A stretch of DNA of 64,000 bases from Paraburkholderia sp. D15 (GTDB lineage: Bacteria > Pseudomonadota > Gammaproteobacteria > Burkholderiales > Burkholderiaceae). A model generated the notes under the pieces. It worked only from the letters and a program-made list of their open reading frames with translations, ran no database searches and was not told the origin of the DNA. A program made the position numbers and the translations under genes. The DNA is taken from NCBI RefSeq assembly GCF_029910215.1, contig NZ_CP110396.1:1364001-1428000 (forward strand), given 5' to 3'. Shown here piece after piece: positions 25,962 through 36,503 of the stretch; position 1 is the first letter of the stretch, and each line of letters begins with the position of its first letter.

Positions 25962-26990
25962 ATGCTCGTACTCGGCATCGAAAGCTCCTGCGACGAAACC
26001 GGTCTTGCGCTCTACGACACCGAGCGCGGCCTGCTCGCGCACGCGCTGCATTCGCAGATCGCGATGCATCGGGAGTACGGCGGCGTGGTGCCGGAACTGG
26101 CGTCGCGCGACCACATCCGGCGCGCGCTGCCCTTGCTCGAAGAGGTGATGGAGCGTGCCGGCGCGGCACGCGGCGACATCGACGCGATCGCCTATACGCA
26201 AGGGCCGGGTCTCGCGGGGGCGCTGCTAGTCGGCGCGAGCGTCGCCAATTCGCTCGCCATGGCGTGGGATAAACCGACCATCGGTATCCACCACCTCGAA
26301 GGCCATTTGCTGTCGCCGCTGCTGGTGGACGAACCGCCGCCGTTTCCGTTCGTCGCGCTGCTGGTGTCCGGCGGCCATACTCAGTTGATGCGCGTGACGG
26401 ATGTCGGCGTCTACGAAACCCTCGGCGAAACGCTCGACGACGCGGCCGGCGAAGCCTTCGACAAAACCGCCAAGCTGCTCGGCCTCGGTTATCCGGGCGG
26501 CCCGGAAGTGTCGCGCATGGCCGAGTTCGGCACGCCCGGCGCGGTCGTGCTGCCGCGCCCCATGCTGCATTCGGGCGATCTCGATTTCAGCTTCAGCGGC
26601 TTGAAAACTGCCGTGCTCACGCACGCGAAAAAACTCGGCGGCGCGAATATCTGCGACCAGGCGAAAGCCGATCTGGCGCGCGGATTTGTCGATGCAGCGG
26701 TGGAAGTGCTGGCGGCGAAGTCGCTGGCCGCGATGAAGAAGACCAAACTCAATCGTCTGGTGGTGGCCGGCGGCGTCGGCGCGAACCGGCAATTGCGCGA
26801 AGCCCTGTCTGCCGCGGCGAAGAAGCGTAATTTCTACGTGCACTACCCGGATTTGTCGCTGTGCACGGATAACGGCGCCATGATCGCGCTGGCCGGCGCG
26901 TTGCGGTTGCAGCGTTGGCCGGATCAGTCGGGTAAGGACTACGCGTTCACCGTGAAGCCGCGCTGGGATTTGACGTCGTTAGCGCGCTGA
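25962..26990 (+). CDS. tsaD: tRNA N6-adenosine threonylcarbamoyltransferase TsaD
   Basis: The protein is 342 aa: [19 protein letters not shown] at the N-terminus, the metal-binding [10 protein letters not shown] (His111, His115), the ATP-binding GGHTQL, and [12 protein letters not shown] near the C-terminus. It transfers threonylcarbamoyl to A37 of tRNAs that read ANN codons, together with TsaB and TsaE. Those tRNAs include isoleucine tRNAs. Divergent from the HI0933-family gene. Confidence 0.97.
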   Translation: MLVLGIESSCDETGLALYDTERGLLAHALHSQIAMHREYGGVVPELASRDHIRRALPLLEEVMERAGAARGDIDAIAYTQGPGLAGALLVGASVANSLAMAWDKPTIGIHHLEGHLLSPLLVDEPPPFPFVALLVSGGHTQLMRVTDVGVYETLGETLDDAAGEAFDKTAKLLGLGYPGGPEVSRMAEFGTPGAVVLPRPMLHSGDLDFSFSGLKTAVLTHAKKLGGANICDQAKADLARGFVDAAVEVLAAKSLAAMKKTKLNRLVVAGGVGANRQLREALSAAAKKRNFYVHYPDLSLCTDNGAMIALAGALRLQRWPDQSGKDYAFTVKPRWDLTSLAR

Positions 26991-27020
26991 CTGAAAAAGG
27001 CCGCCCTGCCCGGGAGAAAT

Positions 27021-27051
27021 GCAAAAAGCCGCTTGAAAAGCGGCTTTTTGC
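27021..27051. terminator. Bidirectional terminator
   Basis: AAAAAGCCGCTT-GA-AAAGCGGCTTTTT between convergent tsaD and folE2. Confidence 0.88.
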
Positions 27052-27101
27052 ATTCTGCGAGATCGACCTTGGCCAATCTCGTGGTGCGAGTCACGCCCTT
27101 C

Positions 27102-27908
27102 TTAAGCGACCCGCTTATCCCGCTCGATCACCGCGTACGCGCTGTGATTGTGGATCGACTCGAAATTCTCCGCTTCGAGCGCGTACGCGACAATCCGCTC
27201 GTCCGCATTCAGACGCTGCGCAACGTCGCGCACCAGATCTTCGACGAACTTCGGATTCTCATACGCACGCTCCGTCACGAACTTCTCGTCCGGACGCTTC
27301 AACAAACCCCACAGTTCGCACGACGCTTCTTCTTCCGCGATACGGACCAGTTCTTCCACGGCCACGTCGCCGGCGAGTTCGGCGTTGATCGTGACGTGCG
27401 AGCGCTGGTTGTGCGCACCATACTGCGAGATTTTTTTCGAGCACGGGCACAGGCTCGTGACCGGCACCAGCACTTTCAGGAACAGACGCGTCACGCCGTT
27501 GCGCGTCTCGCCGGTCAACGTAACTTCGTAGTCCAGCAGGCTCTGCACGCCCGACACAGGCGCGGTCTTGTTCACGAAGTACGGGAACGACACTTCGATC
27601 CGGCCCGCCTCGGCTTCGAGCTTCTCGAGCATCGAGGCCAGCATGGTGCGGAACGTAGCGGCCTCGAGCGGCGCCTTGTTCTCTTCGAGCAACGCGACGA
27701 ACCGCGACATGTGCGTGCCTTTCTGCTCGGCGGGCAGATGCACGTCGAGATTCCACGTGCCGACCGACGGTTGCACGTCGCCGGCTTGCGTGCGCACCGT
27801 CAGCGGATGACGCACGGCCTTCACGCCAACACGCTGGATCGGAATCTGACGCGTGTCGGGCGTGCTTTGCACGTCGGGCATCACGAAAGCAGGGTTCATC
27901 TGATTCAT
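27102..27908 (-). CDS. folE2: GTP cyclohydrolase FolE2 (type IB)
   Basis: The protein is 268 aa from the ATG at 27908 (GGAAAGGAC upstream); a longer frame exists but lacks a site. It has the [14 protein letters not shown] metal-binding Cys region (Cys154) and the C-terminal [12 protein letters not shown]. It opens GTP to dihydroneopterin triphosphate for folate synthesis, and unlike FolE it is not strictly zinc-dependent. It lies 260 bp downstream of dxs on the same strand. I see no AT-rich Zur box in its leader. Confidence 0.95.
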   Translation of the reverse strand: MNQMNPAFVMPDVQSTPDTRQIPIQRVGVKAVRHPLTVRTQAGDVQPSVGTWNLDVHLPAEQKGTHMSRFVALLEENKAPLEAATFRTMLASMLEKLEAEAGRIEVSFPYFVNKTAPVSGVQSLLDYEVTLTGETRNGVTRLFLKVLVPVTSLCPCSKKISQYGAHNQRSHVTINAELAGDVAVEELVRIAEEEASCELWGLLKRPDEKFVTERAYENPKFVEDLVRDVAQRLNADERIVAYALEAENFESIHNHSAYAVIERDKRVA

Positions 27909-28060
27909 TGTCTTGTCCTTTCCAGAAATCGCCGGGCCATCCAGGCCGCCCCTTGCCTTCGCGGAGTCAAACTCCACCAGCAGGATCGCACCTCGAACTG
28001 CCGCAAACCGGCGGAAGCGGGCGCCTTCGGCGGCCGTGCGGATCAGGTCGCGCAACGGCA

Positions 28061-28105
28061 AACGCCGGCCCCTGCCGGCGTTGGATGATGGGCCCGAAGG
28101 CCCAC
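28061..28105 (-). terminator. Two tandem hairpins between dxs and folE2
   Basis: AACGCCGGC-CCCT-GCCGGCGTT (28061-28082) and TGGGCC-CGAA-GGCCCA (28090-28105). Neither is followed by a long T-run, so termination may be partial. Confidence 0.5.
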
Positions 28106-28168
28106 TGATTCAAGTTGGAGATTGCTATAGCCGCGATAGTGCCGCGGCCTTCAGCGAGCGGCGCCGCC

Positions 28169-30076
28169 TCAGGCGACGCGCTTCACCGACGACTGACCGC
28201 CGACCGCGCCGTTCGTGAGGAAGCGTTCGCGAATCGACTTGGCGATGCCCGCGGCGTCGAGACCGCATGCGGCGAGCAGCTTGGCCGGATCCCCATGATC
28301 GATGAACTGATCGGGGAGGCCCAATTGTAGTACGGGTCGCAAAACCCCACTTTCAAGCAGGGCTTCGACGCACGCGGAACCCGCGCCGCCCATCACGCAG
28401 CCTTCTTCGACGGTGACGATCGCGTCGTGCGTTTCGGCCAGCTGGCGAACCAGTTCGGCGTCCAGCGGCTTCACGAAGCGCATGTTCGCAACCGTGGCGT
28501 CCAGTTGCTCGGCGGCCGCCAGCGACGGCGCGACCATCGTGCCGAACGCCAGAATCGCAATGCGCTTGCCCGCCGGTTGCGAAGTCTCGCGGCGGATTTC
28601 GCCCTTGCCGACCGGCAGCGCGGCCATCTGCTTGACGGTTGCGACGCCCGTGCCGGCGCCGCGCGGATAGCGCACCGCCGTCGGATTCGGCTGTTGCAGC
28701 GCCGTGTACAACATCTGACGGCACTCGTTTTCGTCCGATGCTGCCATCACCGTCATGTTCGGGATGCAGCGCAGGAACGCGAGATCGTACGCACCCGCGT
28801 GCGTGGCGCCGTCCGCGCCGACCAGACCTGCACGGTCGATGGCGAACACCACCGGCAGGTTTTGCAGCGCGACGTCGTGAATCAACTGATCGTAAGCGCG
28901 TTGCAGGAAGGTCGAATAGATCGCGACGACCGGCTTCATGCCGTCGGCGGCCAGACCGCCGGCGAACGTCACCGCGTGCTGCTCGGCGATGCCGACATCG
29001 AAGTAACGATCCGGGAAGCGCTTCTCGAACTCGACCATGCCCGACCCTTCGCGCATGGCCGGCGTGATGCCCACCACGCGCGCGTCCAGTTCGGCTGCGT
29101 CGCACAGCCATTCGCCGAACACCTGCGTGTAGGTCTTCTTCGACGGCGTGGCGGCCGGCTTGATGCCCTCAGCCGGATTGAACTTGCCCGGGCCGTGGTA
29201 GAGCACCGGATCCGCCTCGGCGAGCTTGTAGCCCTGGCCTTTCTTCGTCACGACGTGCAGGAATTGCGGACCACGCAGTTCCTTGATGTTCTGCAACGTC
29301 GGAATCAGCGAGTCGAGGTCGTGACCGTCGATCGGGCCGATGTAGTTGAAACCGAACTCTTCGAACAGCGTGGCCGGCACGATCATGCCCTTCGCGTGCT
29401 CTTCGAGCTTGCGGGCGAGATCGAGCATGGGCGGCGCGACGCGCAGCACGCGTTCGACGCCGGCGCGCGCGGCGGCATAGAAGCGGCCCGACATCAGGCG
29501 CGCGAGATGGCGGTTCAGCGCGCCCACCGGCGGCGAAATCGACATGTCGTTGTCGTTCAGGATGACCAGCAGCGGCACGTCGTCTTCGACGCCGGCGTTG
29601 TTCATCGCCTCGAAGGCCATGCCGGCGGTCATCGCGCCGTCGCCGATCACGGCGATGCCCATGCGGTTCTCGCCCTGCAGCTTGCTCGCGATCGCCATGC
29701 CGAGCGCCGCCGAAATCGACGTGCTGGAGTGGGCGGTGCCGAACGTGTCATATTCCGACTCATCGCGCTTCGGGAAGCCCGAGATGCCGCCGAGTTGACG
29801 CAGCGAGTGCATCTGGTCGCGACGGCCGGTCAGGATCTTGTGCGGATAGGTTTGATGGCCCACGTCCCAAACGATCCGGTCACGCGGCGTATCGAACACA
29901 TAGTGCAGCGCAATGGTCAACTCGACCGTGCCGAGGTTGGACGAAAGATGGCCGCCCGTCTGCGAGACGCTGTCGAGCACAAAGGCACGCAACTCGTCGG
30001 CAAGCGGTTGCAGTTGGCGGCGATCGAGGCGGCGCAGGGCCGCCGGGTCGTCGATGGTTTTCAGCAAGTCGTACAT
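28169..30076 (-). CDS. dxs: 1-deoxy-D-xylulose-5-phosphate synthase
   Basis: The protein is 635 aa from the ATG at 30076 ([17 protein letters not shown]), the usual Dxs start. It has [16 protein letters not shown], the thiamine-diphosphate motif [18 protein letters not shown], and the transketolase-type [15 protein letters not shown]. It condenses pyruvate and glyceraldehyde-3-phosphate in the first step of the MEP isoprenoid pathway. Last gene of xseB-ispA-dxs. Confidence 0.97.
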   Translation of the reverse strand: MYDLLKTIDDPAALRRLDRRQLQPLADELRAFVLDSVSQTGGHLSSNLGTVELTIALHYVFDTPRDRIVWDVGHQTYPHKILTGRRDQMHSLRQLGGISGFPKRDESEYDTFGTAHSSTSISAALGMAIASKLQGENRMGIAVIGDGAMTAGMAFEAMNNAGVEDDVPLLVILNDNDMSISPPVGALNRHLARLMSGRFYAAARAGVERVLRVAPPMLDLARKLEEHAKGMIVPATLFEEFGFNYIGPIDGHDLDSLIPTLQNIKELRGPQFLHVVTKKGQGYKLAEADPVLYHGPGKFNPAEGIKPAATPSKKTYTQVFGEWLCDAAELDARVVGITPAMREGSGMVEFEKRFPDRYFDVGIAEQHAVTFAGGLAADGMKPVVAIYSTFLQRAYDQLIHDVALQNLPVVFAIDRAGLVGADGATHAGAYDLAFLRCIPNMTVMAASDENECRQMLYTALQQPNPTAVRYPRGAGTGVATVKQMAALPVGKGEIRRETSQPAGKRIAILAFGTMVAPSLAAAEQLDATVANMRFVKPLDAELVRQLAETHDAIVTVEEGCVMGGAGSACVEALLESGVLRPVLQLGLPDQFIDHGDPAKLLAACGLDAAGIAKSIRERFLTNGAVGGQSSVKRVA

Positions 30077-30161
30077 CGTCGTTCCATTGTAGGAAAACTT
30101 ACGCGCCCGCACTTCATTCATGCACCTCGTGGGGAAGGCGCGCGGCGGCGGGCTTTCGCGT

Positions 30162-31043
30162 TCAGCTGACCCGGTTCACCACCAGGTCGGCCAATTCGGC
30201 AAGACGCTGCGCGCGTGCGCCAAACGGCGCCAGCGCCGCGTGAGCGTCGCTGCGCAACTGCGCGGCGAGCGCGCGCGAAGCGTCGAGCCCGATAATCGAC
30301 ACGTAGGTCGGCTTGCCGTCCTTCGCGTCTTTGCCTGCGGTCTTGCCGAGCGTCGCGGAGTCGGTCGTGACGTCGAGAATGTCGTCGACGACCTGGAACG
30401 CGAGGCCGACAGCGGCCGAGTAGGCATCCAGCGAGCGCATTGCGTCGGCGTCCGGCGCGGCGCCGGCCAGCGCGCCCATGCGCACAGCCGCGCGCAGCAA
30501 TGCGCCGGTTTTCATCCGATGCATGGTTTCGAGCTGCGGGCGCGTCAGCGTATGGCCGACGCTCGCCAGGTCGATCGCCTGACCGCCGCACATGCCGATC
30601 GAGCCGCTCGCCAACGCCAGTTCGCGCACCAGCGCAGCCTGCTGCGCCGGGGCCAGAACGTCCGACGTCAGCGCGACGAACGCCTGCGATTGCAGCGCGT
30701 CGCCGACCAGCAAGGCCGTGGGTTCGTCATATTGCACGTGCACCGTGGGCTTGCCGCGACGCAGCGCGTCGTCGTCCATGCACGGCATGTCGTCGTGCAC
30801 GAGCGAGTACACGTGGATCATTTCCAGCGCCGCCGACGCCGCGTCGAGGCAATCGGCGCGCGCGCCGGTCAGCTCGCCGGCCGCATGGCACAGCAGCGGG
30901 CGAACCCGCTTGCCGCCGCCCAATACCGCGTAGCGCATGGCTTCATGCAGCTTGCCCGGCTCGGTGGCCTCGGTGGGCAGATAGTGTTCCAGCGCCGTCT
31001 CGACACGCTCGAGAACCGAGCGCATCCATGGTTCGAATGTCAT
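30162..31043 (-). CDS. ispA: Farnesyl diphosphate synthase IspA
   Basis: The protein is 293 aa with both aspartate-rich motifs of prenyl synthases: [16 protein letters not shown] and [13 protein letters not shown]. It makes farnesyl diphosphate from IPP and DMAPP in the cytoplasm. Its start overlaps the xseB stop by 4 bp, so it is translationally coupled, and dxs follows 85 bp later. Confidence 0.96.
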   Translation of the reverse strand: MTFEPWMRSVLERVETALEHYLPTEATEPGKLHEAMRYAVLGGGKRVRPLLCHAAGELTGARADCLDAASAALEMIHVYSLVHDDMPCMDDDALRRGKPTVHVQYDEPTALLVGDALQSQAFVALTSDVLAPAQQAALVRELALASGSIGMCGGQAIDLASVGHTLTRPQLETMHRMKTGALLRAAVRMGALAGAAPDADAMRSLDAYSAAVGLAFQVVDDILDVTTDSATLGKTAGKDAKDGKPTYVSIIGLDASRALAAQLRSDAHAALAPFGARAQRLAELADLVVNRVS

Positions 31044-31348
31044 AGGTCGTCCCCGCTTTCAGTAGCGGCTGTGCCTGCACTATTCACGGGCAGCGGTTTG
31101 AGCGTCTCGCCGTCGAGTACGCGTACCTGCTGCTCGACCTTCTCGAGCTGCTGCTGACAGAACGCCACGAGCGCGGCGCCGCGCCGGTAGGCGGTCAGCG
31201 ACTCCTCGAGGCTGAGACTGCCGCTTTCCATGCGCGCCACCAGTTCTTCCAGCTCGGCCTGAGCGGCCTCGTAGTTCCCGGGCAGCGGCGTGGTGTCGAC
31301 GCCCTCGGCAGGCGCGGCAGCAGTATCTTTCGATGCGGTCTTCGCCAT
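31040..31348 (-). CDS. xseB: Exodeoxyribonuclease VII small subunit
   Basis: The protein is 102 aa from MAKTASK; an in-frame ATG four codons upstream is possible. The YEAAQAELEELVARMESGSLSLEESLTAYRRGAALVAFCQQQLEKVEQQV core is the XseB coiled coil that binds the XseA nuclease. The C-terminal tail is somewhat long. First gene of xseB-ispA-dxs, a common grouping in proteobacteria. Confidence 0.94.
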   Translation of the reverse strand: MAKTASKDTAAAPAEGVDTTPLPGNYEAAQAELEELVARMESGSLSLEESLTAYRRGAALVAFCQQQLEKVEQQVRVLDGETLKPLPVNSAGTAATESGDDL

Positions 31349-31656
31349 GAATAGTCGCAAAATTAAAACAAGTCGGACATTCTACGGCAAAAGCGACATT
31401 TCCGATCCGCTCGCCGCCTCCCTCCGAGGCCTTTCCCTCCGTTCATCGTGTAATTAATCCGCCCGCGTCACCCGAGTGTCGCAGAAAAAAATCCTTGGGG
31501 CCGGGTCGAAAAACCACGAACTTCCGCGACATTTTTGATCCAAATGAACTACTTACGTGCCCCGGGGATGGGGAAACGGGTATAATCGCGGGCTCCCTAA
31601 ATCGAATCTTCGATGGTTGGGTTGTTCACTGCTTTCACGTCTTCACGGGAGTGGGA

Positions 31657-32763
31657 ATGTCCAATCTGAGCAATGCATTGCAGTTGCGGTCTGTCCACAG
31701 CCAGCTGCCAGTCACGGCTTACTTTGACGAAGCGCTTCTAACGCGCGAAATCGAAACCCTTTTCAAGAAAGGTCCTCGCTACATCGGCCACGATCTGATG
31801 GTGCCCGAAGCGGGGAATTATTTTGCCTTGCCCAGCGAAAGCGAGGGGCGCGTGCTCGTCCGTAACCAGCAGTCGCAAGTCGAACTGCTGTCGAACGTGT
31901 GCCGCCACCGGCAAGCCATCATGCTCAACGGCCGCGGCCAGACGGAGAACATCGTCTGCCCGCTGCACCGCTGGACATACGACCTGCACGGCGAGTTGCT
32001 CGGCGCGCCGCATTTCGCGGACAACCCGTGCCTGAACCTCGGCGCCACGCCGCTGCAGAACTGGCAAGGCCTGCTGTTCGAAGCGCAGGGCCGCGAGGTC
32101 GCGCGCGATCTGGCGCGCCTCGGCCCCCGGCATCACTTCGATTTTTCGGGCTTCATGTTCGATCACGTCGAAGTACACGAGTGCAACTACAACTGGAAGA
32201 CCTTCATCGAGGTCTATCTGGAGGACTATCACGTCGCGCCGTTCCATCCGGGCCTCGGCAGCTTCGTCAATTGCGACGATCTGACGTGGGAATTCGGCGA
32301 CTGGTACAGCGTACAGACAGTCGGCGTGCACAAGGATCTGGAACAGCCGGGCAGCCCGACGTATCGCAAGTGGCACGACGAAGTGCTGCGCTTCCGCGAC
32401 GGCAACCCGCCCGAATTCGGCGCGATCTGGATGGTGTACTACCCCGGCATCATGATCGAGTGGTATCCGCATGTTCTGGTGGTGTCGTGGCTGATCCCGC
32501 GCGGGCCGCAGAAAACCACGAACGTCGTGGAGTTCTATTACCCTGAGGAAATCGCGCTGTTCGAACGCGACTTCGTCGAAGCCGAGCGCGCCGCCTATAT
32601 GGAAACGGCTCGCGAAGACGACGAAATCGCCGAGCGCATGGACGCCGGACGCCGTGCGCTGATGGACCGCGGCGAGTCGCAGGTCGGCCCGTACCAAAGC
32701 CCGATGGAAGACGGCATGCAGCACTTCCACGAGTTTTTGCGGCGCGAACTCGGCACGATCTGA
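31657..32763 (+). CDS. Rieske aromatic ring-hydroxylating oxygenase, alpha-subunit type
   Basis: The protein is 368 aa from the ATG at 31657; a longer frame runs upstream through the promoter region, where TATAAT sits at 31581-31586. The Rieske cluster ligands are Cys82/His84 (CRHR) and Cys101/His104 (CPLH). The mononuclear iron site is NWKTFIEVYLEDYHVAPFHPGL (His192, His197). No beta-subunit or reductase gene is adjacent, so it may use distant partners. Substrate unknown. Confidence 0.9.
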   Translation: MSNLSNALQLRSVHSQLPVTAYFDEALLTREIETLFKKGPRYIGHDLMVPEAGNYFALPSESEGRVLVRNQQSQVELLSNVCRHRQAIMLNGRGQTENIVCPLHRWTYDLHGELLGAPHFADNPCLNLGATPLQNWQGLLFEAQGREVARDLARLGPRHHFDFSGFMFDHVEVHECNYNWKTFIEVYLEDYHVAPFHPGLGSFVNCDDLTWEFGDWYSVQTVGVHKDLEQPGSPTYRKWHDEVLRFRDGNPPEFGAIWMVYYPGIMIEWYPHVLVVSWLIPRGPQKTTNVVEFYYPEEIALFERDFVEAERAAYMETAREDDEIAERMDAGRRALMDRGESQVGPYQSPMEDGMQHFHEFLRRELGTI

Positions 32764-32837
32764 GTCGATCTCGACGTTTGAATCGGCCAGGCCTCGAGTC
32801 GTTCGCAAGCAGCGTCAGCGCAACGAATGAGAGCAAG

Positions 32838-32867
32838 GAAAGACGGACTGCGGTCCGTCTTTTTTTG
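32838..32867 (+). terminator. Rho-independent terminator
   Basis: AAAGACGGACTGCGGTCCGTCTTTTTTT hairpin with T-run after the Rieske gene. Confidence 0.85.
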
Positions 32868-32950
32868 TTTAGACTACCGGGATAGCCCGGTCATGCAGTC
32901 GCGGCAACACGCCGCCGAACGCAGCCGCCATCGCCTATGAAGGAGACGTC

Positions 32951-33820
32951 ATGCCGCACACTCACTACACCACGCTGATCTCCGCGACGAATCTCGCGGA
33001 ACGGCTCGCCGCCGCGCCGGGCAGCGTCTTCGTGATCGATTGCCGGTTCGATCTGGCCGACACGGAAGCCGGCGAAAAGGCTTATCTCGCCGGACATCTG
33101 CCGGGCGCACACTATCTGAATCTCGACCGCGATCTGTCGGGGCCGAAGACCGGCACCAACGGGCGTCATCCGCTGCCGGATCGCGCGCGTCTCGTGGAAA
33201 CGCTGGAGTCGCGCGGCTTGAAGCAAGGCCAGCAGGTGGTCGCGTATGACTCGCAAGGCGGCATGTACGCGGCCCGTGCGTGGTGGCTGTTGCGCTGGCT
33301 CGGCCATGACTCGGTCGCGCTGCTCGACGGCGGCTTGCAGGCGTGGGAGGCGGCCGGTCAGCCGTTGACGCAGGACGTGCCGGCGCAGAACACCGGCGAT
33401 TTCAAGGCTCACGCACCGCTCGCGGTCACCATCGACGCGCAAGGTGTGGAACGCAATCTCGCGTCGAGGGAGCGCGTGGTCGTCGACGCGCGCGCCGCCG
33501 ATCGCTATCGCGGCGAGAACGAGACGCTGGATCGCGTCGGCGGTCATATTCCGGGTGCGCTGAATCGCTTCTTCAAGGACAACTTCACCGCGGACGGCCG
33601 CTTCAAGCCGGCGCACACGCTGCGAGAAGAGTTCCACGCAATCCTGGGCGATACGCCGCCGGAGCATGTGGTGCTGCAATGCGGCTCGGGCGTGACGGCG
33701 TGCGTGAATGCGGTCGCGATGGAAGTTGCCGGCCTGCACGGCGCGGCGCTGTATGCGGGCTCATGGAGCGAATGGAGTTCGGACCCGAAGCGGCCGATCG
33801 GCACCGGGCCGAATCCTTGA
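32951..33820 (+). CDS. sseA: 3-mercaptopyruvate sulfurtransferase
   Basis: The protein is 289 aa with two rhodanese domains. The active-site loop is QCGSGVTAC with Cys244; the CGSGVT form is that of mercaptopyruvate sulfurtransferases rather than thiosulfate-specific rhodaneses. The inter-domain pattern (HIPGALNRFFKDNF) is typical. It moves sulfur from 3-mercaptopyruvate to thiols or cyanide. AAGGAGACGTC precedes the ATG. Monocistronic with a strong terminator. Confidence 0.93.
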   Translation: MPHTHYTTLISATNLAERLAAAPGSVFVIDCRFDLADTEAGEKAYLAGHLPGAHYLNLDRDLSGPKTGTNGRHPLPDRARLVETLESRGLKQGQQVVAYDSQGGMYAARAWWLLRWLGHDSVALLDGGLQAWEAAGQPLTQDVPAQNTGDFKAHAPLAVTIDAQGVERNLASRERVVVDARAADRYRGENETLDRVGGHIPGALNRFFKDNFTADGRFKPAHTLREEFHAILGDTPPEHVVLQCGSGVTACVNAVAMEVAGLHGAALYAGSWSEWSSDPKRPIGTGPNP

Positions 33821-33859
33821 GCACGGACAGGTAGATAGAAGCCTGCGCTGGTCGGCAAT

Positions 33860-33900
33860 GAAAAAGCCGTTGCCGCTTGTTAGCGGCAACGGCTTTTTTA
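33860..33900. terminator. Strong bidirectional terminator
   Basis: AAAAAGCCGTTGCCGCT-TGTT-AGCGGCAACGGCTTTTTT between convergent sseA and the dienelactone hydrolase gene. Confidence 0.9.
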
Positions 33901-33955
33901 CAGCAGCGGGACAATCCAGCGTTCGCCAGTGCTCGCTGACGAAATAAACGCGCCG

Positions 33956-34828
33956 TCAAGCCACCCCGTGCTGCTTGAACCACACCAACGCGCGACGCCA
34001 GCCATCCTCGGCATCGGCTTTCTTGTAGCTCGGGCGGTAGTCCGCGAAAAACGCGTGACCCGCATCGTCGTACACGACGAACTGCGAACCGCGTCCGGCC
34101 TCCGGACCTTGTGCGATTGCCTGCTTCATCTGTTCGAGCGTGTCCTGCGGAATGCTCTGATCCTGGCGTCCATACAAGCCCAACACCGGCGCATGCAACT
34201 GCGCCACTTCATCGAGCGGATTGGCTGGCGTGTTCGCGGTCTTCTGCCCCGTCACGCGCCCGTACCACGCCACGCCCGCCTTCAACCGCGGATTGTGCTC
34301 GGCGTACAGCCACGCGATGCGTCCGCCCCAGCAGGAGCCGTTCACGCCCAATCGGTTCAGGTCGCCGCCATGCTCGCCAGCCCACGCGACGGTCGCATCG
34401 AGGTCGGCCAGCACTTGCGCGTCGGGCACCTTGCTGACCAGTTGCTCGTTGAGCTGCTGCATGCTCGTATAGACGGACGGGTCGCCCTCCCGCTCGTACA
34501 GATTCGGTGCGATCGCCAGATAACCCAGCTTGGCGAAGCGCCGGCAGACATCGGCGATATGCTCGTGCACCCCGAAAATCTCATGCACGACGATGATCAC
34601 CGGCAGATGCGTCTTGCCCTTCGGCTGCGCGCGATACGCGGGCACCAGCGTGTCGCCGGAATGCACGGCCACCTCGCCGGCCTCGAGGCCTTCGCTATCG
34701 GTATGAATGGTTTGCGCCGACACCGGCAGCACGGCGGCCGCGAAGCCAGTGCCAAGCGCGGCCTTGATGAAGGTACGGCGATTGAATGGAACGTGCGGGA
34801 CCAGACTGTCGATCTCGGGTTTCAGCAT
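33956..34828 (-). CDS. Tat-exported dienelactone hydrolase family protein
   Basis: The protein is 290 aa. The N-terminal twin-arginine motif NRRTFIKAALGTG plus a hydrophobic stretch indicates export by Tat. The alpha/beta-hydrolase core has HEIFGVHEHI, the nucleophile loop NGSCWGGRIA with Cys, an Asp in LGLYGRQDQSIP, and the C-terminal His in YDDAGHAFFAD. It cleaves lactones or esters; the true substrate is unknown. GAGCGCC precedes the start. Confidence 0.93.
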   Translation of the reverse strand: MLKPEIDSLVPHVPFNRRTFIKAALGTGFAAAVLPVSAQTIHTDSEGLEAGEVAVHSGDTLVPAYRAQPKGKTHLPVIIVVHEIFGVHEHIADVCRRFAKLGYLAIAPNLYEREGDPSVYTSMQQLNEQLVSKVPDAQVLADLDATVAWAGEHGGDLNRLGVNGSCWGGRIAWLYAEHNPRLKAGVAWYGRVTGQKTANTPANPLDEVAQLHAPVLGLYGRQDQSIPQDTLEQMKQAIAQGPEAGRGSQFVVYDDAGHAFFADYRPSYKKADAEDGWRRALVWFKQHGVA

Positions 34829-34950
34829 GCGGCGCTCCTCGGTTGGACGTTGGAGGCAACAGGATACGCCTGACGGGCATCCTGTTGCAGGAGCGGCTTT
34901 CCCGAGGAACGCACGAGCCGGAGATCGAAGGCCGGGCGCCTGACCACTGG

Positions 34951-34983
34951 GCCGGCGCCGCCCGTAAGCGCGGCGCCGCCGGC
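34951..34983. terminator. GC-rich hairpin after ndh
   Basis: GCCGGCGCCGC-loop-GCGGCGCCGCCGGC just beyond the NDH-2 stop codon. No T-run, so it could be a factor-assisted terminator or mRNA-protecting stem. Confidence 0.45.
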
Positions 34984-34998
34984 TTCAGCGGAGCGACA

Positions 34999-36348
34999 TC
35001 AGTGCAGCTTGACGCGCGGCAGCGTGGTCCGCCGCAGCCAGTGCGCGAACGTATCGAGCACCATCCGCGCATAGCCGTGCAACGCGGCGATATGCAGCCG
35101 GTACAGCGACATATACATGAAGCGCGCGAACAGCCCCTCGATCAGCATGTTGCCGCCGATCACCCCGCCCATCAGATTGCCGACCGCGCTGAAATGCCCG
35201 AGCGACACCAGCGAGCCGAAGTCGCGGTAGGTGAATTCCGGCAACGGCTTGTTGTCGAGCCGCGCGGCGAGCGCCTTCATCAGAAAGCTCGCCTGCTGGT
35301 GAGCGGCCTGCGCGCGCGGCGGCACATTGCGCTCGTTGCCGGGCCACGGACACGCCGCGCAATCGCCGAGCGCGAACACGTTATCGTCGATCTCGGTTTG
35401 CAGCGTGCGGCGCACGACGAGCTGGCCGAGCCGGTTGACCGGCAGTTCGTCGAGTTGACTCAGAATGGCCGGCGCCTTGATGCCCGCCGCCCACACGGTC
35501 AGATCGGCGCGCACGGTCTTGCCGCTCGCGGTGCGAATCATGCCGGGCGCGACTTCGGCGACGGTCTCGCCGATCATCAGCTTCACGCCGAGCTTGGTCA
35601 GCAGCTCGGCGGTCGCCGTCGACACGCGCTCCTGCAAGGCCGGCAAGATACGCGGCCCCGCCTCGATCAGCACGATGCCGACGTCATGCCGCGGATCGAG
35701 CTTATGCAGGCCATACGCCGACAACACCTGAGCGGTATTGCGCAACTCCGCCGACAGTTCGACGCCCGTCGCACCACCGCCGACGATCGCCACCTGGATG
35801 CGCGGTTCACCGGATGCGCCCTCGTCCGGCGTCGCCTCGACGGGTTCATGCACCTGATGTTCGGCGCGCATGCACGCCGCGATCAAACGCTTGCGGAAGC
35901 GCTCGGCCTGGCTGACCGTATCGAGTGCGAGCGAAAACTCGGGCGCGCCCTTCACGCCGAAAAATGCCGTGGTACTGCCGATCGCGATGATCAGCGTGTC
36001 GTATTCAAGTTCACGCTCGGGCAACAGCTCGGCGCCGTCGTCGTCGAGCACCGTGCCGAGCGTGAGACGCTTGTTGGCGCGGTCGAGACCGGCCAGTTCG
36101 CCCTGCTGGAATTCAAAGCCATGCCAGCGCGCCTGCGCTGCATATTCGAGTTCCTGCGTGAACGGGTCCATGCTGCCCGCCGCCACTTCATGCAGCAGCG
36201 GCTTCCAGATGTGGGTCGGGTTGCGGTCGACGAGCGTCACCTGCGCGCGCGCGGCGCCTTTGTTCTTGTGGGGCGCGTAGCGATCGCCCAGACGCGTCGC
36301 TAACTCCAGCCCCCCCGCGCCTCCACCAACGACGATAAATCGATGCAT
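34999..36348 (-). CDS. ndh: Type II NADH dehydrogenase (NDH-2)
   Basis: The protein is 449 aa from the ATG at 36348 (ACGGAGAGTTCA upstream); the frame extends 35 codons further without a site. There are two dinucleotide-binding motifs, FIVVGGGAGGLELATRLG (FAD) and VAIVGGGATGVELSAEL (NADH). FALGDCAACP completes the FAD site, and an amphipathic C-terminus (ALHGYARMVLDTFAHWLRR) binds the membrane. It passes electrons from NADH to quinone without pumping protons. Confidence 0.94.
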   Translation of the reverse strand: MHRFIVVGGGAGGLELATRLGDRYAPHKNKGAARAQVTLVDRNPTHIWKPLLHEVAAGSMDPFTQELEYAAQARWHGFEFQQGELAGLDRANKRLTLGTVLDDDGAELLPERELEYDTLIIAIGSTTAFFGVKGAPEFSLALDTVSQAERFRKRLIAACMRAEHQVHEPVEATPDEGASGEPRIQVAIVGGGATGVELSAELRNTAQVLSAYGLHKLDPRHDVGIVLIEAGPRILPALQERVSTATAELLTKLGVKLMIGETVAEVAPGMIRTASGKTVRADLTVWAAGIKAPAILSQLDELPVNRLGQLVVRRTLQTEIDDNVFALGDCAACPWPGNERNVPPRAQAAHQQASFLMKALAARLDNKPLPEFTYRDFGSLVSLGHFSAVGNLMGGVIGGNMLIEGLFARFMYMSLYRLHIAALHGYARMVLDTFAHWLRRTTLPRVKLH

Positions 36349-36503
36349 TGAACTCTCCGTGTTTGCTGATCGGTTATGCGTCGCACGGCGCGTCGCAACG
36401 CGCCGTCTTTCAGCGATTGTCCGTGAGCGGCACGGTTTGTCACAAGCTATCAATGCGCATATGTGACATGCGCACGACGTTATCGCTAGCCGTCACCTGT
36501 GCG